Assembly: GCA_015486075.1 (NCBI GenBank)
Contig: WFSG01000005.1
Location: 186,001 to 250,000, forward strand
From: Deltaproteobacteria bacterium
Lineage (GTDB): Bacteria > Desulfobacterota > Desulfomonilia > UBA1062
Direction: 5' to 3'
DNA length: 64,000 nucleotides
Both the position numbers and the translations under genes were made by a program. Shown one piece after another: positions 25,228 to 34,269 of the stretch (positions are counted from its first letter, which is position 1; every line of letters starts with the position of its first letter). Below the pieces are notes generated by a model. It saw nothing but the letters and a program-made list of their open reading frames with translations, had not been told where the DNA came from and searched no databases.

Positions 25228-27110
25228 CTTAGTATTTCCTGGATAAAGCCAGATGGGACCTGGTATCTCTCTTTGCCATATAGTGCCCTTAGCCTTGCCC
25301 AGGAGAGAAAGGCCTTTTTCCTTGCTCTTGTTATGCCAACATACAGGAGCCTTCTCTCTTCTTCAAGAGCATGGTCAGTATCCAGACTGCGTGAATGCGG
25401 TAGCAGGCCTTCTTCAATGCCCATTATGAATACATAGTCGAATTCCAGCCCCTTGGACATGTGTAGGGTCATAACGCTTACGTTGTTATCCCCTCTGTTC
25501 ATGTCCATGTTTGTGATCAAAGCCTTTTCTTCCAGGAAAGATACTAGGTTGCTTTGGCCTTTTGCACTTGCTGCAAGTTCCTTTATATTGGTTAGTCTGT
25601 CAAGGCCATCTATTTCGGCCTCTAAGGCCTCTTCTAGACCGGATACGACCACAGTTTTTGCTATCAGGTCCGATATGTCAAACATCCTTGATGCACACTG
25701 CATGAGATCATCCATTATATGCAGGAAAGACCTTGTCCCACGGGCACCTGTACCTTTTACAAGTCCTTTTTCAAGTGCCACCTGCAAGGCATCCATGACA
25801 CTCATGCCTTCACTCTTTGCAAGGCCGGTTAAGGCGTCCAGTGTCCTTATACCAATACCTCTAGGCGGTCTGTTAATTATTCTAATCAGTGCACTTTCAT
25901 CCATTGGGTTTGCAACCAGCCTTAGGTAGGCGAGAACGTCCTTGATCTCTCTTCTTTCGTAGAATCTGGTTCCTCCGTACACGGTATAAGGTATATCCTT
26001 GTGAACAAATGCCTCTTCTAGCACCCTGGATAAGGCGTTTATGCGGTAAAAAACAGCTATGTTACTAGGACTTACACCGCTGTCTAGCAGCTTTCTTATG
26101 GAGTAGGCAATGTCTTCAGCCTCATCCTCATCATCCTCGTACTCGGTAATGGTAACTGCTCCATCTTCGTTTCTATCTGACCAGAGTTTTTTGGGGGCCC
26201 TGAACTGGTTGTTCGCTATGAGTTTGGATGCAGCGTCCAGGATACTCTTTGGAGAGCGGTAATTCTTTTCCAACGTCACAATTCTTGCATCTGGAAAGTC
26301 ATCCTTGAAGCGCAGGATATTACTGACGTCAGCACCTCTCCAACTGTAGATGGACTGATCATCGTCACCCACAACGCAAATATTCTTCCCCTTACCAACA
26401 AGGCCCATTAGCATTGTATACTGGGCCTTGTTGGTATCTTGGTACTCGTCCACTAGTATATGCTGAAACATGGACTGGTATCTTTTCCTGAGCTCAGGGT
26501 GATCATGGAGTATCTGTATCGGTTTTAGGAGAAGGTCTCCAAAATCAAAGGCATTGCTCAATCTTTTCTTTTCCTCGTACAATCGTATCACCGGCTTGGG
26601 ATTAATGCCCAGTTTTATGTTAAAACTATCTATGTCCCTTAAGGTGTCTTTTGACATGCTTATGAGCCAGGCAATGATGCTCTCCACCCTGTTTTCCCTA
26701 TTTAGTTTCAGCTCCTTCATACATTGTGCAATAAGAGCCTTCTGGTCAGATTCGTCGTAAATCACGAAGTCATTCGTGTACCCGATTTTCCGGGCTTCTC
26801 TTCTGAGTAACCATGCCCCAAAGGAGTGGAAGGTGCCTGCCCAGATCCTATGCGAGCTGGGGCCAACAATGGTCATGAGCCTCTGCTTCATCTCGTTGGC
26901 GGCCTTGTTGGTAAAGGTAAGGCAAAGTATCTTGTCAGGGCTGACCCCTCGTTTTATGAGGTATGCCACCCTGTGCACAATGACCCGAGTCTTGCCAGAG
27001 CCAGCACCGGCAAATATGAGCAGTGGCCCGTCTTCGTGCTTTACTGCCTTTGCCTGCTCGCTGTTAAGTGCCTTTAATATGTCGTCAGGCAATCTTTTTT
27101 CCTTTTTCAA
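25224..27110 (-). CDS. ATP-dependent DNA helicase of the UvrD/PcrA/Rep family
   Basis: Superfamily 1A 3'-5' helicase for repair and replication restart. Motif I is FAGAGSGKTRV, motif II HILVDEYQDTN, motif III VVGDDDQSIYSWRGAD, motif IV EKNYRSPKSIL, motif V VMTLHMSKGLEFDYVF and motif VI EERRLLYVGITRARK. At 628 residues it lacks the long C-terminal tail of PcrA/UvrD. The track start is TTG and overlaps the U32 gene by 26 bases; a TTG six codons later has a better AAGGA site. Confidence 0.95.
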   Translation of the reverse strand: MKKEKRLPDDILKALNSEQAKAVKHEDGPLLIFAGAGSGKTRVIVHRVAYLIKRGVSPDKILCLTFTNKAANEMKQRLMTIVGPSSHRIWAGTFHSFGAWLLRREARKIGYTNDFVIYDESDQKALIAQCMKELKLNRENRVESIIAWLISMSKDTLRDIDSFNIKLGINPKPVIRLYEEKKRLSNAFDFGDLLLKPIQILHDHPELRKRYQSMFQHILVDEYQDTNKAQYTMLMGLVGKGKNICVVGDDDQSIYSWRGADVSNILRFKDDFPDARIVTLEKNYRSPKSILDAASKLIANNQFRAPKKLWSDRNEDGAVTITEYEDDEDEAEDIAYSIRKLLDSGVSPSNIAVFYRINALSRVLEEAFVHKDIPYTVYGGTRFYERREIKDVLAYLRLVANPMDESALIRIINRPPRGIGIRTLDALTGLAKSEGMSVMDALQVALEKGLVKGTGARGTRSFLHIMDDLMQCASRMFDISDLIAKTVVVSGLEEALEAEIDGLDRLTNIKELAASAKGQSNLVSFLEEKALITNMDMNRGDNNVSVMTLHMSKGLEFDYVFIMGIEEGLLPHSRSLDTDHALEEERRLLYVGITRARKKAFLSWARLRALYGKERYQVPSGFIQEILS

Positions 27111-28350
27111 AGCCCTCTTTCTGTTTCATCCTGTCTTTTTCGCTGTAGGCCTTCCTTATAAGTTCTCCCTTTCGGGGCTTGAAGGGTACTACCAGTCTAA
27201 ATACCTGGTTGGGCTTTATGTATCTGGTTTTCACCCCGTCAACCACAGGATTTTTCAGTATAAACCTTTTGTATCCTGAATCTGCAGGAAGCCATTCCAT
27301 TTCCATGCCTTCCACGAGGGGATTTCTTGCTTCAAAGATTGTAGATCTACCATCAGATCCTAGTACTTTTGCAGCAAGGTGGTAGTTTTGGATGTAACCG
27401 TTCAAATCATAGGCCACGCCACCTGTAGGATGCTCCTTTTCGAAGAACCCGGTAAAATAGCCCCTGTTGCTTATTTTTGTAAGTTCCTCCATCCATGATC
27501 TATTTACTTCAAAGTTCCCGGGATCTTCAATCCAGGTATCCCTGGCTTTCCTGTACACGTAGACGGTTGTTGCAACGTATAGTGCAGTCTTTCCACGGCC
27601 TTCTATCTTTAGACCGTCCATGGAGAGCCGCATAACCTTATCCATTACAGGCAAGAGGCAGAGGTCCCTTGAGTTGTACAGGTATGTAAACCCATCTTGT
27701 TCTACCACGGGCATGAACTCTTCAGGGTTAGATCTTTCCACGAGGGCGTATTCCCACCTACAGGCCTGCGCGCAGAATCCTTGGTTTGCATCCCGGCCAG
27801 CCAGGTAATTGCTTATTAGGCATCTACCTGAGATGGATATGCATACGCTCCCATGCACGAAAATCTCCAGTTCTATATTTGTCTTTGCCCTGATCTCGGC
27901 TATTTCCTTCTGGTTTAGTTCCCTAGCCAATATTATCCTTTGTGCACCGAGTTCAGCCCAGGCATTGACCGATGCTGAGTTGACTGTATTCGCCTGTGTG
28001 CTTATGTGTATGGGTATATGTGGGGCAAGGCTCCGTGCAAGCCTGAACAAACCGAGGTCAGAGATAATAAATGCGTCCACCTTCATGTCAGCTGCAGCTG
28101 AGATTATACGTCTTATCTTATCCAGCTGCCTTTCCCTGGGGAATGTGTTTAGAGTAAGGTATACCTTTACACCCATAGAGTGGGCAAGATCTAAGGCCCT
28201 TTCCAGTTCTTCGATCGTAAAGTTTTTTGCCCTAGCCCTTAGGTTAAATGGGCCTTTTACTCCCAGGTAGACAGCATCAGCGCCGTAGAGGCAAGCTGTC
28301 TCAAGGGTTTCCATGTTTCCTGCAGGAGCCAGGATCTCGGGTTTTCTCAT
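27085..28350 (-). CDS. Peptidase U32 family protein (TrhP/YegQ-like)
   Basis: Cytosolic U32 protein; characterised relatives (TrhP, RlhA) act in RNA hydroxylation. The N-terminus KPEILAPAGNMETLETACLYGADAVYLG and the cysteine-bearing signature ELEIFVHGSVCISISGRCL...FCAQACRWEY are diagnostic, the cysteines being likely cluster ligands. A C-terminal barrel-like segment ends near residue 405. The 421-residue size fits the TrhP group. It overlaps the helicase gene. No strong ribosome site is visible before the ATG. Confidence 0.9.
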   Translation of the reverse strand: MRKPEILAPAGNMETLETACLYGADAVYLGVKGPFNLRARAKNFTIEELERALDLAHSMGVKVYLTLNTFPRERQLDKIRRIISAAADMKVDAFIISDLGLFRLARSLAPHIPIHISTQANTVNSASVNAWAELGAQRIILARELNQKEIAEIRAKTNIELEIFVHGSVCISISGRCLISNYLAGRDANQGFCAQACRWEYALVERSNPEEFMPVVEQDGFTYLYNSRDLCLLPVMDKVMRLSMDGLKIEGRGKTALYVATTVYVYRKARDTWIEDPGNFEVNRSWMEELTKISNRGYFTGFFEKEHPTGGVAYDLNGYIQNYHLAAKVLGSDGRSTIFEARNPLVEGMEMEWLPADSGYKRFILKNPVVDGVKTRYIKPNQVFRLVVPFKPRKGELIRKAYSEKDRMKQKEGFEKGKKIA

Positions 28351-28448
28351 GACGGATAAGCATATATATCAACCTTCAAGTGTCCACAAGGGTAAAATAT
28401 TGTAGGTAGCCTACCCGGCGGCTCTTTAGAGAAAAAGGCAAATTGTTC

Positions 28449-28477
28449 TTGACTCTGCCTCAGGCCCGAGGTTAGTA
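28449..28477 (+). promoter_or_regulatory. Possible sigma-70 promoter of tRNA-Arg
   Basis: TTGACT and TTAGTA are separated by 17 bases, with the -10 box ending about 10 bases before the tRNA. The -10 box is a poor match, so this is a positional inference. Confidence 0.4.
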
Positions 28478-28487
28478 GAAAACAACT

Positions 28488-28563
28488 GCCCCCGTAGCTC
28501 AGGGGATAGAGCACAGGATTCCTAATCCTGGTGTCGCAGGTTCGAATCCTGCCGGGGGCACCA
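28488..28563 (+). tRNA. tRNA-Arg (anticodon CCT)
   Basis: A full cloverleaf is visible. The acceptor stem is GCCCCCG/CGGGGGC, the D arm GCTC-AGGGGATA-GAGC, the anticodon stem CAGGA/TCCTG with loop TTCCTAA, and the T arm GCAGG-TTCGAAT-CCTGC. The discriminator is A and CCA is encoded. Anticodon CCT reads AGG, an Arg codon common in this window. Confidence 0.97.
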
Positions 28564-28892
28564 GTTATAATGTGGGTTTTTTATATCACCCCAGTTCGAC
28601 CTTTTTAATCTTTTACCACAGGTATTTTTTTCAGTTGGACATTTAGGCCTTCTTAAGACTGTTTTTGCTGGGATATTAAAGGTGAGAGGCGATAGAGAGT
28701 TGCTCTAGTTATTAAAGTGGTAAGGTACTAGGTAGCAATCCTTTTATGCTGCTTCCTTCTGATGATACTAGATCAGGAGAAGGAAGTTACCTTGAGGTAT
28801 GGTGGGAAAATGGCAGGAATCTAGCGTAAGGGATAGAACCGTGGCTACATAGTAAGATGCAGCATATCCATGGGTTATATGCACCCTTTTCT
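28564..28892. other. Gene-free stretch after tRNA-Arg
   Basis: About 330 bases with no supported ORF. The clearest structure is the imperfect hairpin at 28752-28786. A short weak hairpin with T-rich loop directly follows the tRNA. I see no known RNA family or second tRNA. Confidence 0.5.
28752..28786. repeat. Imperfect inverted repeat / hairpin
   Basis: CTTCCTTCTGAT pairs with ATCAG-(GAG)-AAGGAAG, 12 base pairs with a three-base bulge and a nine-base loop. It lies between tRNA-Arg and the convergent amidotransferase gene. No T-run follows on either strand. Confidence 0.55.
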
Positions 28893-29618
28893 CTATGATA
28901 TTATATCTATGTAATTCCTGAACATGATTTCAAACTGACCTTTTATTATACCTTCTAGTCTCCTGGCATCTGCAAGTACCAGAGCAGGATTTATCTCGGG
29001 CTGGGAAAGGGATGAAATCCAGCTCTGATTCTTATCTAACCATCTTCTTACATCTCTGTGATAAGCAGAGTGATTATCGAACTGTAGCCCAATAATGTGA
29101 GGGCGCTTCTTTACTGAGATGGCTTCCACCTCACAATCTTTCGAAGTTGCCAGGATTTCCACCTGCTTTGGTAAAGGCTGTTGAACAGCCAGGGAGTGCC
29201 ACTTAAACAGCGGTAGCGATCTAGGAATGCCGTAGAATAGAGGGTGATCAATACCATTTTTAGTAAGTAGTCCTTCCACAAAACCTACACTATGTTGGAA
29301 ATTTGGGCCCACCTTGGCGCCCAGGGCATCTGCCAAAAGCTGATGCCCCAAGCAAAAACCAAGATAGGGCATATCCTGTTCAATGGCTTTGTGAACAGCC
29401 ACTTTCTCCTCTACGAGGAAGTCATACCTATCTTCCTGATCAACATTCAAACCACCTCCAAGGACTATCAATCCATCATATAAGGTGATATCAGGAATAG
29501 GCTTATGCCAGAGTTCTATAATATGTAAATTCACGTCGAATTTCTCAGAAGAACGAAGCAGATATTGCCCTGGCCCTTCCCATGGCATATGCTGAAAAAC
29601 AAGCAATTGTATCGACAT
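28893..29618 (-). CDS. Class I glutamine amidotransferase-like protein with altered His/Glu site
   Basis: A GuaA-N/type 1 glutamine amidotransferase domain. LGGGLNVDQED is the oxyanion-side loop, and GFCLGHQLLADALG carries the nucleophile Cys89. The usual C-terminal catalytic GxQFHPE motif reads GLQFDNH: Asp181 replaces His and a His occurs two residues on. The enzyme may therefore be inactive, use a shifted His, or be a divergent subgroup. It is the last gene of the amt-PII-porin series (16 bases after the porin), suggesting a link with nitrogen supply. There is no synthetase partner domain. Confidence 0.75.
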   Translation of the reverse strand: MSIQLLVFQHMPWEGPGQYLLRSSEKFDVNLHIIELWHKPIPDITLYDGLIVLGGGLNVDQEDRYDFLVEEKVAVHKAIEQDMPYLGFCLGHQLLADALGAKVGPNFQHSVGFVEGLLTKNGIDHPLFYGIPRSLPLFKWHSLAVQQPLPKQVEILATSKDCEVEAISVKKRPHIIGLQFDNHSAYHRDVRRWLDKNQSWISSLSQPEINPALVLADARRLEGIIKGQFEIMFRNYIDIIS

Positions 29619-29634
29619 GATATCTGGTCCTTTT

Positions 29635-30447
29635 TTAAAAAGCCATGCTCACGGTAATACCACCGTAAACAAAATCGTCGTCAGTACCCTTCATACTACG
29701 CCATTTCATCTCGTGGCGTGCATCGTTTGAGAGTGGAAAGGTGTAAGAAACTGAAGGTGTCACGGTTATATATTCACCCACAGATACAGGGAGGCTAGCC
29801 GAGATCACGCCGTCATGCAAGGCATTGTATTTATCACCTGTCTCCTGTCCGCTGCTGTTAATCTTCGGATACTCATCTGAGTCCATACTCTTAAGGTAAC
29901 TGGCCGATCCTGATAATTCCAGGGAAACGGCCTTTGTTATCTTGAAAGAATGTGATACGCTGAGCAATAAATACCAATGTTGGTAATCATGGATCTCCCT
30001 GTATAGGGTCAATGAAGGTGATAGCACAGAGTCAAGGCCCAGGTTGAGGAAAATTTCCTGGGAATCACTGCAGCCATCCAGACCATAATAAATATAGCCT
30101 CCTCCCACATCCAAGGCTCCAAAATTCCTAGAGTAAGAGAATGTGAAATCTGTCTCTGTCCAATTGGCCGGATTATCTATTCCATGCGTCGTATAAGGGT
30201 CTGTATCCATATTACTCCAGAGATTGGCTGAGAAACCCATATAGCTGGCTGTGATGGATGGCTGGATCACCATGCTATCTCGGCTAAGTTCCTGGCCTCT
30301 CCAGATGTATTTACTGAGTACTGCTACTGAGAAGCTTGCTGATGGTTTGTCATCTCCTGCCATGGCAGTCGAAGTGCTGATAACGGTCAAAACTAGAATT
30401 ACAATAATTGTCAGGAAATGCCTCATGTATCTTAACTTTTTTATCAT
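29635..30447 (-). CDS. TorF-family putative porin (gcw_chp/TIGR02001 type)
   Basis: A signal peptide (about 1-30, cut after TAMA) precedes a beta-barrel sequence with alternating aromatic residues. It has the family opening ASFSVAVLSKYIWRGQELSRDSMVIQPSITASY and ends in Phe (VSMAF), as outer-membrane proteins do. The length of 270 residues fits. A GGAAGGG site precedes the ATG. Its position between PII and the amidotransferase in a sigma-54 operon suggests outer-membrane uptake of a nitrogen compound, which is inference. Confidence 0.8.
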   Translation of the reverse strand: MIKKLRYMRHFLTIIVILVLTVISTSTAMAGDDKPSASFSVAVLSKYIWRGQELSRDSMVIQPSITASYMGFSANLWSNMDTDPYTTHGIDNPANWTETDFTFSYSRNFGALDVGGGYIYYGLDGCSDSQEIFLNLGLDSVLSPSLTLYREIHDYQHWYLLLSVSHSFKITKAVSLELSGSASYLKSMDSDEYPKINSSGQETGDKYNALHDGVISASLPVSVGEYITVTPSVSYTFPLSNDARHEMKWRSMKGTDDDFVYGGITVSMAF

Positions 30448-30529
30448 GTTTTTTCCCTTCCTTAACTTAGTTGTTTTGTTGCCTTGTAATCTACTGTGTC
30501 AATCGATATAGTTTGGCTCGTAAAAAAAA

Positions 30530-30889
30530 TTATTTCCGAGATTTGCTGGCACCAATTGCGCTGTCACCTTCCTCACCGGTACGTATCCTCACTGCATTGA
30601 CCATCTCTGAGATAAATATCTTACCATCTCCTATATCACCTGTTCTGGCTGCTTTAATTACAGTTGTAGTAATAGCTTCTATGTCCTCGTCTTTTGCAAC
30701 AATCTCGATCTTCACCTTGGGCAGAAAGGCAACCTTAAATTCCCTGCCGCGAAACTGTTCAGCCTTGCCCTTTTGTTGGCCATGGCCCTCAATGCGTACA
30801 ATACTCATCCCTGGGTAACCAAGTTCCAACAATGCCTCTTTCACATCAGCCAACTTTGTAGGCCTAATAATTATCTCCATCTTTTTCAC
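30530..30889 (-). CDS. PII signalling protein (GlnK/GlnB family) without T-loop tyrosines
   Basis: Trimeric nitrogen sensor binding ATP/ADP and 2-oxoglutarate. The N-terminus MKKMEIIIRPTKLADVKEAL and the ATP-site elements GQQKG, LPKVKIE and TGDIGDGKIF are intact. In the T-loop, positions 46 and 51, both Tyr in E. coli GlnB, are Phe (EQFRGREF), so uridylylation at Tyr51 is impossible. The start is GTG with GGGGAGG upstream. It lies 12 bases downstream of amt, the typical GlnK position for binding and blocking the ammonium channel. Confidence 0.93.
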   Translation of the reverse strand: MKKMEIIIRPTKLADVKEALLELGYPGMSIVRIEGHGQQKGKAEQFRGREFKVAFLPKVKIEIVAKDEDIEAITTTVIKAARTGDIGDGKIFISEMVNAVRIRTGEEGDSAIGASKSRK

Positions 30890-30901
30890 TTTTTACCTCC
30901 C

Positions 30902-32275
30902 CTATCTGCCTGTTTCTATAAAGTCTGGATAAGCCGGTGTCCCATGTTCGATAATATCCAACCCTTGCAGTTCTTCTTCTGGGGATACACGAATACCAAA
31001 GGATTTATCCATCAATTTGAACATTATGTACCCCACGCCAAATGCCCAGACAAAAACTACTGCCATACTAATAAGCTGGGCAATAAGCTGTCCGCAGCCA
31101 CCACCATAAAACAATCCCGTGGCAAAGGGCTTAGTGATTGCGTAATTTCCGTATGTTCCATCAGCAAAGAGACCTACACTGAGAAGTCCCCACAATCCAC
31201 CAATGCCATGCACACTTACAGCGCCAACAGGATCATCTATGCCTACATTATCAAAGAATCGGACGCTGGCGTACATAAGTACTCCTGCAATAACTCCTAT
31301 TACAATCGCTGCCCAGCCTTCTACCCAGGCACAGGGTGCGGTAATTGCCACTAGACCAACTACAGCTCCGTTCAGCGCCATGCCCACATCCCACTTCTTC
31401 GACTGCCAGTACGAGATCAACAATGCTGAGAGTGCCCCAGCGGCGGCAGCCATGTTAGTATTTACCGCAATAATCGATATCCTCAGATGGTGCCCGTTGA
31501 ACGTGCTTCCTGGATTAAAACCAAACCACCCAAACCACAGTATGATGACACCAAGGGCGGCCATGGCAATACTGTGCCCTGGGATAGCCTGAGGCTTTCC
31601 TTTTACGTATTTACCATACCTAGGTCCTAAAACCATTGCGCCTGCAAGACCGACGAAGCCACCTATGGCGTGGACTACTCCACTTCCCGCAAAATCCAGG
31701 GCACCCAATCCGAAAGGAAGGGTTGAAAGCCAGCCTCCACCCCATACCCAGTGTCCATAAACTGGGTATACAATGGCGCTTACGACAATACTGTAAATCA
31801 AGTAGGCTTTAAACTTCAGTCGTTCAGCCACAGCACCAGATACAATGGTTGCAGCTGTGGCACAAAAGACCAGCATCCAGAACATACTAAGATACTTGCC
31901 CACATCGTAATACTTGCCGAGCATGAGCCAACCTCTAGTACCCAGAAGGCCATGCCAGTCTCCTCCCATCATTAGGGCATAACCGACAGCAAAAAAGATT
32001 AATGACCCCAATACATAGTCCATTAGGTTTTTAGCCATCAGGTTGGTGACGTTCTTTGCCCTGCAAAACCCTGCCTCAAGCATTGCAAACCCAGCTTGCA
32101 TGAACATAACAAGAAAGGCGCAGATCAATATCCATACATAATCCAGAGGGGCCTGAGGATTTGCCTTTAGGGTTTGAGCCCCTGTTGGGTCCTGTGCAAA
32201 TGCCAGAGATGCAATGCTAAAAAATAAGAAAGTAAATAAACTCAAGTACCATAAGCTTATCTTCATAGTTTTCAT
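30902..32275 (-). CDS. amt: Ammonium transporter Amt
   Basis: Trimeric inner-membrane ammonium channel. A cleaved signal (ending SLAFAQ) is followed by eleven helices beginning with the Amt opening DYVWILICAFLVMFMQAGFAMLEAGFCRAKN. The family motifs DFAGSGVVHAIGG and the C-terminal-half VSVHGIGGLWG (pore His region) are present. The 457-residue length is normal. GAGG precedes the ATG. It heads the PII-porin-amidotransferase operon under a sigma-54 promoter. Confidence 0.96.
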   Translation of the reverse strand: MKTMKISLWYLSLFTFLFFSIASLAFAQDPTGAQTLKANPQAPLDYVWILICAFLVMFMQAGFAMLEAGFCRAKNVTNLMAKNLMDYVLGSLIFFAVGYALMMGGDWHGLLGTRGWLMLGKYYDVGKYLSMFWMLVFCATAATIVSGAVAERLKFKAYLIYSIVVSAIVYPVYGHWVWGGGWLSTLPFGLGALDFAGSGVVHAIGGFVGLAGAMVLGPRYGKYVKGKPQAIPGHSIAMAALGVIILWFGWFGFNPGSTFNGHHLRISIIAVNTNMAAAAGALSALLISYWQSKKWDVGMALNGAVVGLVAITAPCAWVEGWAAIVIGVIAGVLMYASVRFFDNVGIDDPVGAVSVHGIGGLWGLLSVGLFADGTYGNYAITKPFATGLFYGGGCGQLIAQLISMAVVFVWAFGVGYIMFKLMDKSFGIRVSPEEELQGLDIIEHGTPAYPDFIETGR

Positions 32276-32706
32276 TTTAGGACCTCGCTTTATTTTGTTG
32301 TTAGAAACCTGGTTGTTGAACCATAACTTATGAAACTTCTTAAAAATCTACTCATACCTATGCATAAAACTGCTCTTATCCTTTACTTGGTAAAGACGTT
32401 GCTAAGAACGATAACCTTACAGCCGACAAGATAAGACGTAATATGGTAATATGCTGTTCATTTATCATACCCCCCTTCTTTTATATTTCCGGAAAACATC
32501 CAAACACGCGGCTAATCTCATTAATCGAGAACCCGGCAAGGACGTATCCATTATTCTTGTTTAAGAGCAACAGTGGTGCCAAGGCTTGTCCAAAATGTTT
32601 GCATGATATAACCAATTGATATATTTAAAGATATGACTAAGGTTAGTTTGTACCGTACTGCAGAAATTTTCTACATATTGGTAGGATTAATGTATATAAT
32701 CTACAT
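32276..32706. other. Intergenic region and long leader upstream of amt
   Basis: About 430 bases between the NifA-type gene and amt. It contains the sigma-54 promoter, leaving a leader of about 280 bases before amt. Small hairpins occur in the leader (CTTTAC-TTG-GTAAAG at 32381-32395; TGGTT-GTTG-AACCA near 32312), but no known riboswitch. Upstream of the promoter is an AGTTTGTAC element at 32645 similar to that at the other sigma-54 promoter. No TGT-N10-ACA site was found. Confidence 0.5.
32566..32581 (-). promoter_or_regulatory. Sigma-54 promoter of the amt-PII operon
   Basis: On the minus strand the sequence reads TGGCAC-N5-TTGCT, a perfect -24/-12 match. It lies between the NifA-type activator gene and amt and points at amt. 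Control by nitrogen status through NifA- or NtrC-type activation is expected for this arrangement. Confidence 0.85.
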
Positions 32707-34269
32707 TTATGTATGAAATCTCTTTGTGTCAATTTTATACTTTTTTATCCTCAGGCCAACTATTCTCTCGCTTGTTCCAAGGATCCTGGCTGCCCTAGTT
32801 ATATTTCCTCGGGACGTCTTGAGTGCATCTAGTACTAACTCACGCTCAAGGTTATCCAGAGCACCTCTAAGGGTGTTGCTGTAAACCGTTCCAGTGGCAG
32901 TCGCTGTTTGGAGTGTTGGTGGGAGATGATATCCGTAGATAACCCCTTCATTGCTCAAGAGAACAGCTCGTTCAATGCAGTTCTCCAGTTCGCGAACGTT
33001 TCCAGGCCAGTGATAACTCATGAGCATATCTATAGCAGACGTTGAGATACGATGAATTTTCTTGTTGTTTGCGTTTGAATAACGCTCAATAAAAAAATCA
33101 GCCAATAGAGGTATATCCGTACGTCGTTCCCGTAAAGGAGGTACATATATAGGAAACACGTTCAACCGATAATACAAATCCTCTCTGAATTGCCCTTTCT
33201 CCATAAGGGCTTCAATATTACGGTTGGAGGCAGCTATGACCCGTACATCGGCCTTGATTGTCGTCATCCCACCCACACGCTCAAACTCTCGTTCCTGTAA
33301 TACACGTAGAAGCTTTAACTGTACAACAGGTGAGAGATCGCCTACCTCATCTAGAAATATGGTACCAGAAGAAGCCAGTTCAAAACGACCCTTTCTTTGC
33401 GATATGGCCCCTGTAAATGCGCCTTTTTCATGTCCGAAAAGCTCGCTCTCCAATACAGCCTCAGGTAACGCTGCACAATTGACCTTGATAAATGGCCCGT
33501 TTGCTCTCAGGCTATTATAATGTATGGCATTGGCCACTAATTCTTTTCCAGTCCCACTTTCACCCCGTATCAAGACTGTGGCATTACTCTTAGAGACCTG
33601 TGCTATGAGGTCGTACACCTTCTGCATGGCCTTGGACTTCCCTATAATATTGGAAGGATGAAAATGATTCCTCAGCTCACTTTTAAGACGTGCGTTCTCA
33701 TGAATCAGGAACTCACGTTCTTCCTGTGCTTCCTGTCGGAGCTTAACTGCCTGAGCTATCATTGAGGCAATGATAGATAAAAGACGTACATCTTCCCTTA
33801 AAGATATGGTTTCATCAAACAATCTATCAGCACTCAACGCACCAACCACCTCATTGCCTATCTTGATTGGTACACATATGAAGGATACATCTTTTTTCTC
33901 TAGATTTTTATGCGATCCTGTACGGTTTAGAAAAAGTGGCTCCTCAGAGACCCTGGGCACTACAGCAGTTCGGCCTGTTTGTACGACCTTTCCCGTAACC
34001 CCTTCCCCTAACTTATACCTGCCTTGCCTTCTCTGGGTGGCAGAGAGGCCGTGCGCACACTCTATGAAAATTTCCCCTGTTTTTCTGTTAAGAAGCGTAA
34101 GTGTACCATGGCTCATACCCATACGCTCTGCAAGCGCATTAAGTACGGGGCTAACCACATCTCGTAGATCCATGCTACGCTCCAGGGCCTGGCTGATCTC
34201 CCAGAGCAAAGATAACTCATTTATTTTTCTTTTGATTATCTCCTTATTATATTTGGAATATTGTCTCAT
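32707..34269 (-). CDS. nifA: Sigma-54-dependent transcriptional activator, NifA type (GAF-AAA-HTH)
   Basis: Enhancer-binding protein that opens sigma-54 promoters. A GAF domain (about 25-175 with [21 protein letters not shown] and [12 protein letters not shown]) precedes an AAA+ domain with Walker [16 protein letters not shown], the sigma-54 contact GAFTGA, Walker [11 protein letters not shown] and the R-finger region. A Fis-like HTH ends the protein ([26 protein letters not shown]). I start at the ATG before RQYSKYN; the track's upstream Met has no ribosome site. NifA identity is inferred from the GAF opening and the amt-PII and modABC neighbourhood; no nif structural gene is in the window. 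Confidence 0.8.
   Translation of the reverse strand: MRQYSKYNKEIIKRKINELSLLWEISQALERSMDLRDVVSPVLNALAERMGMSHGTLTLLNRKTGEIFIECAHGLSATQRRQGRYKLGEGVTGKVVQTGRTAVVPRVSEEPLFLNRTGSHKNLEKKDVSFICVPIKIGNEVVGALSADRLFDETISLREDVRLLSIIASMIAQAVKLRQEAQEEREFLIHENARLKSELRNHFHPSNIIGKSKAMQKVYDLIAQVSKSNATVLIRGESGTGKELVANAIHYNSLRANGPFIKVNCAALPEAVLESELFGHEKGAFTGAISQRKGRFELASSGTIFLDEVGDLSPVVQLKLLRVLQEREFERVGGMTTIKADVRVIAASNRNIEALMEKGQFREDLYYRLNVFPIYVPPLRERRTDIPLLADFFIERYSNANNKKIHRISTSAIDMLMSYHWPGNVRELENCIERAVLLSNEGVIYGYHLPPTLQTATATGTVYSNTLRGALDNLERELVLDALKTSRGNITRAARILGTSERIVGLRIKKYKIDTKRFHT

Noticed and set aside
32582-32760. NifA upstream activator site (TGT-N10-ACA) before the amt promoter
   Set aside because: All TGT triplets were checked by eye; the nearest candidates fail (AGA in place of ACA, or N9 spacing).
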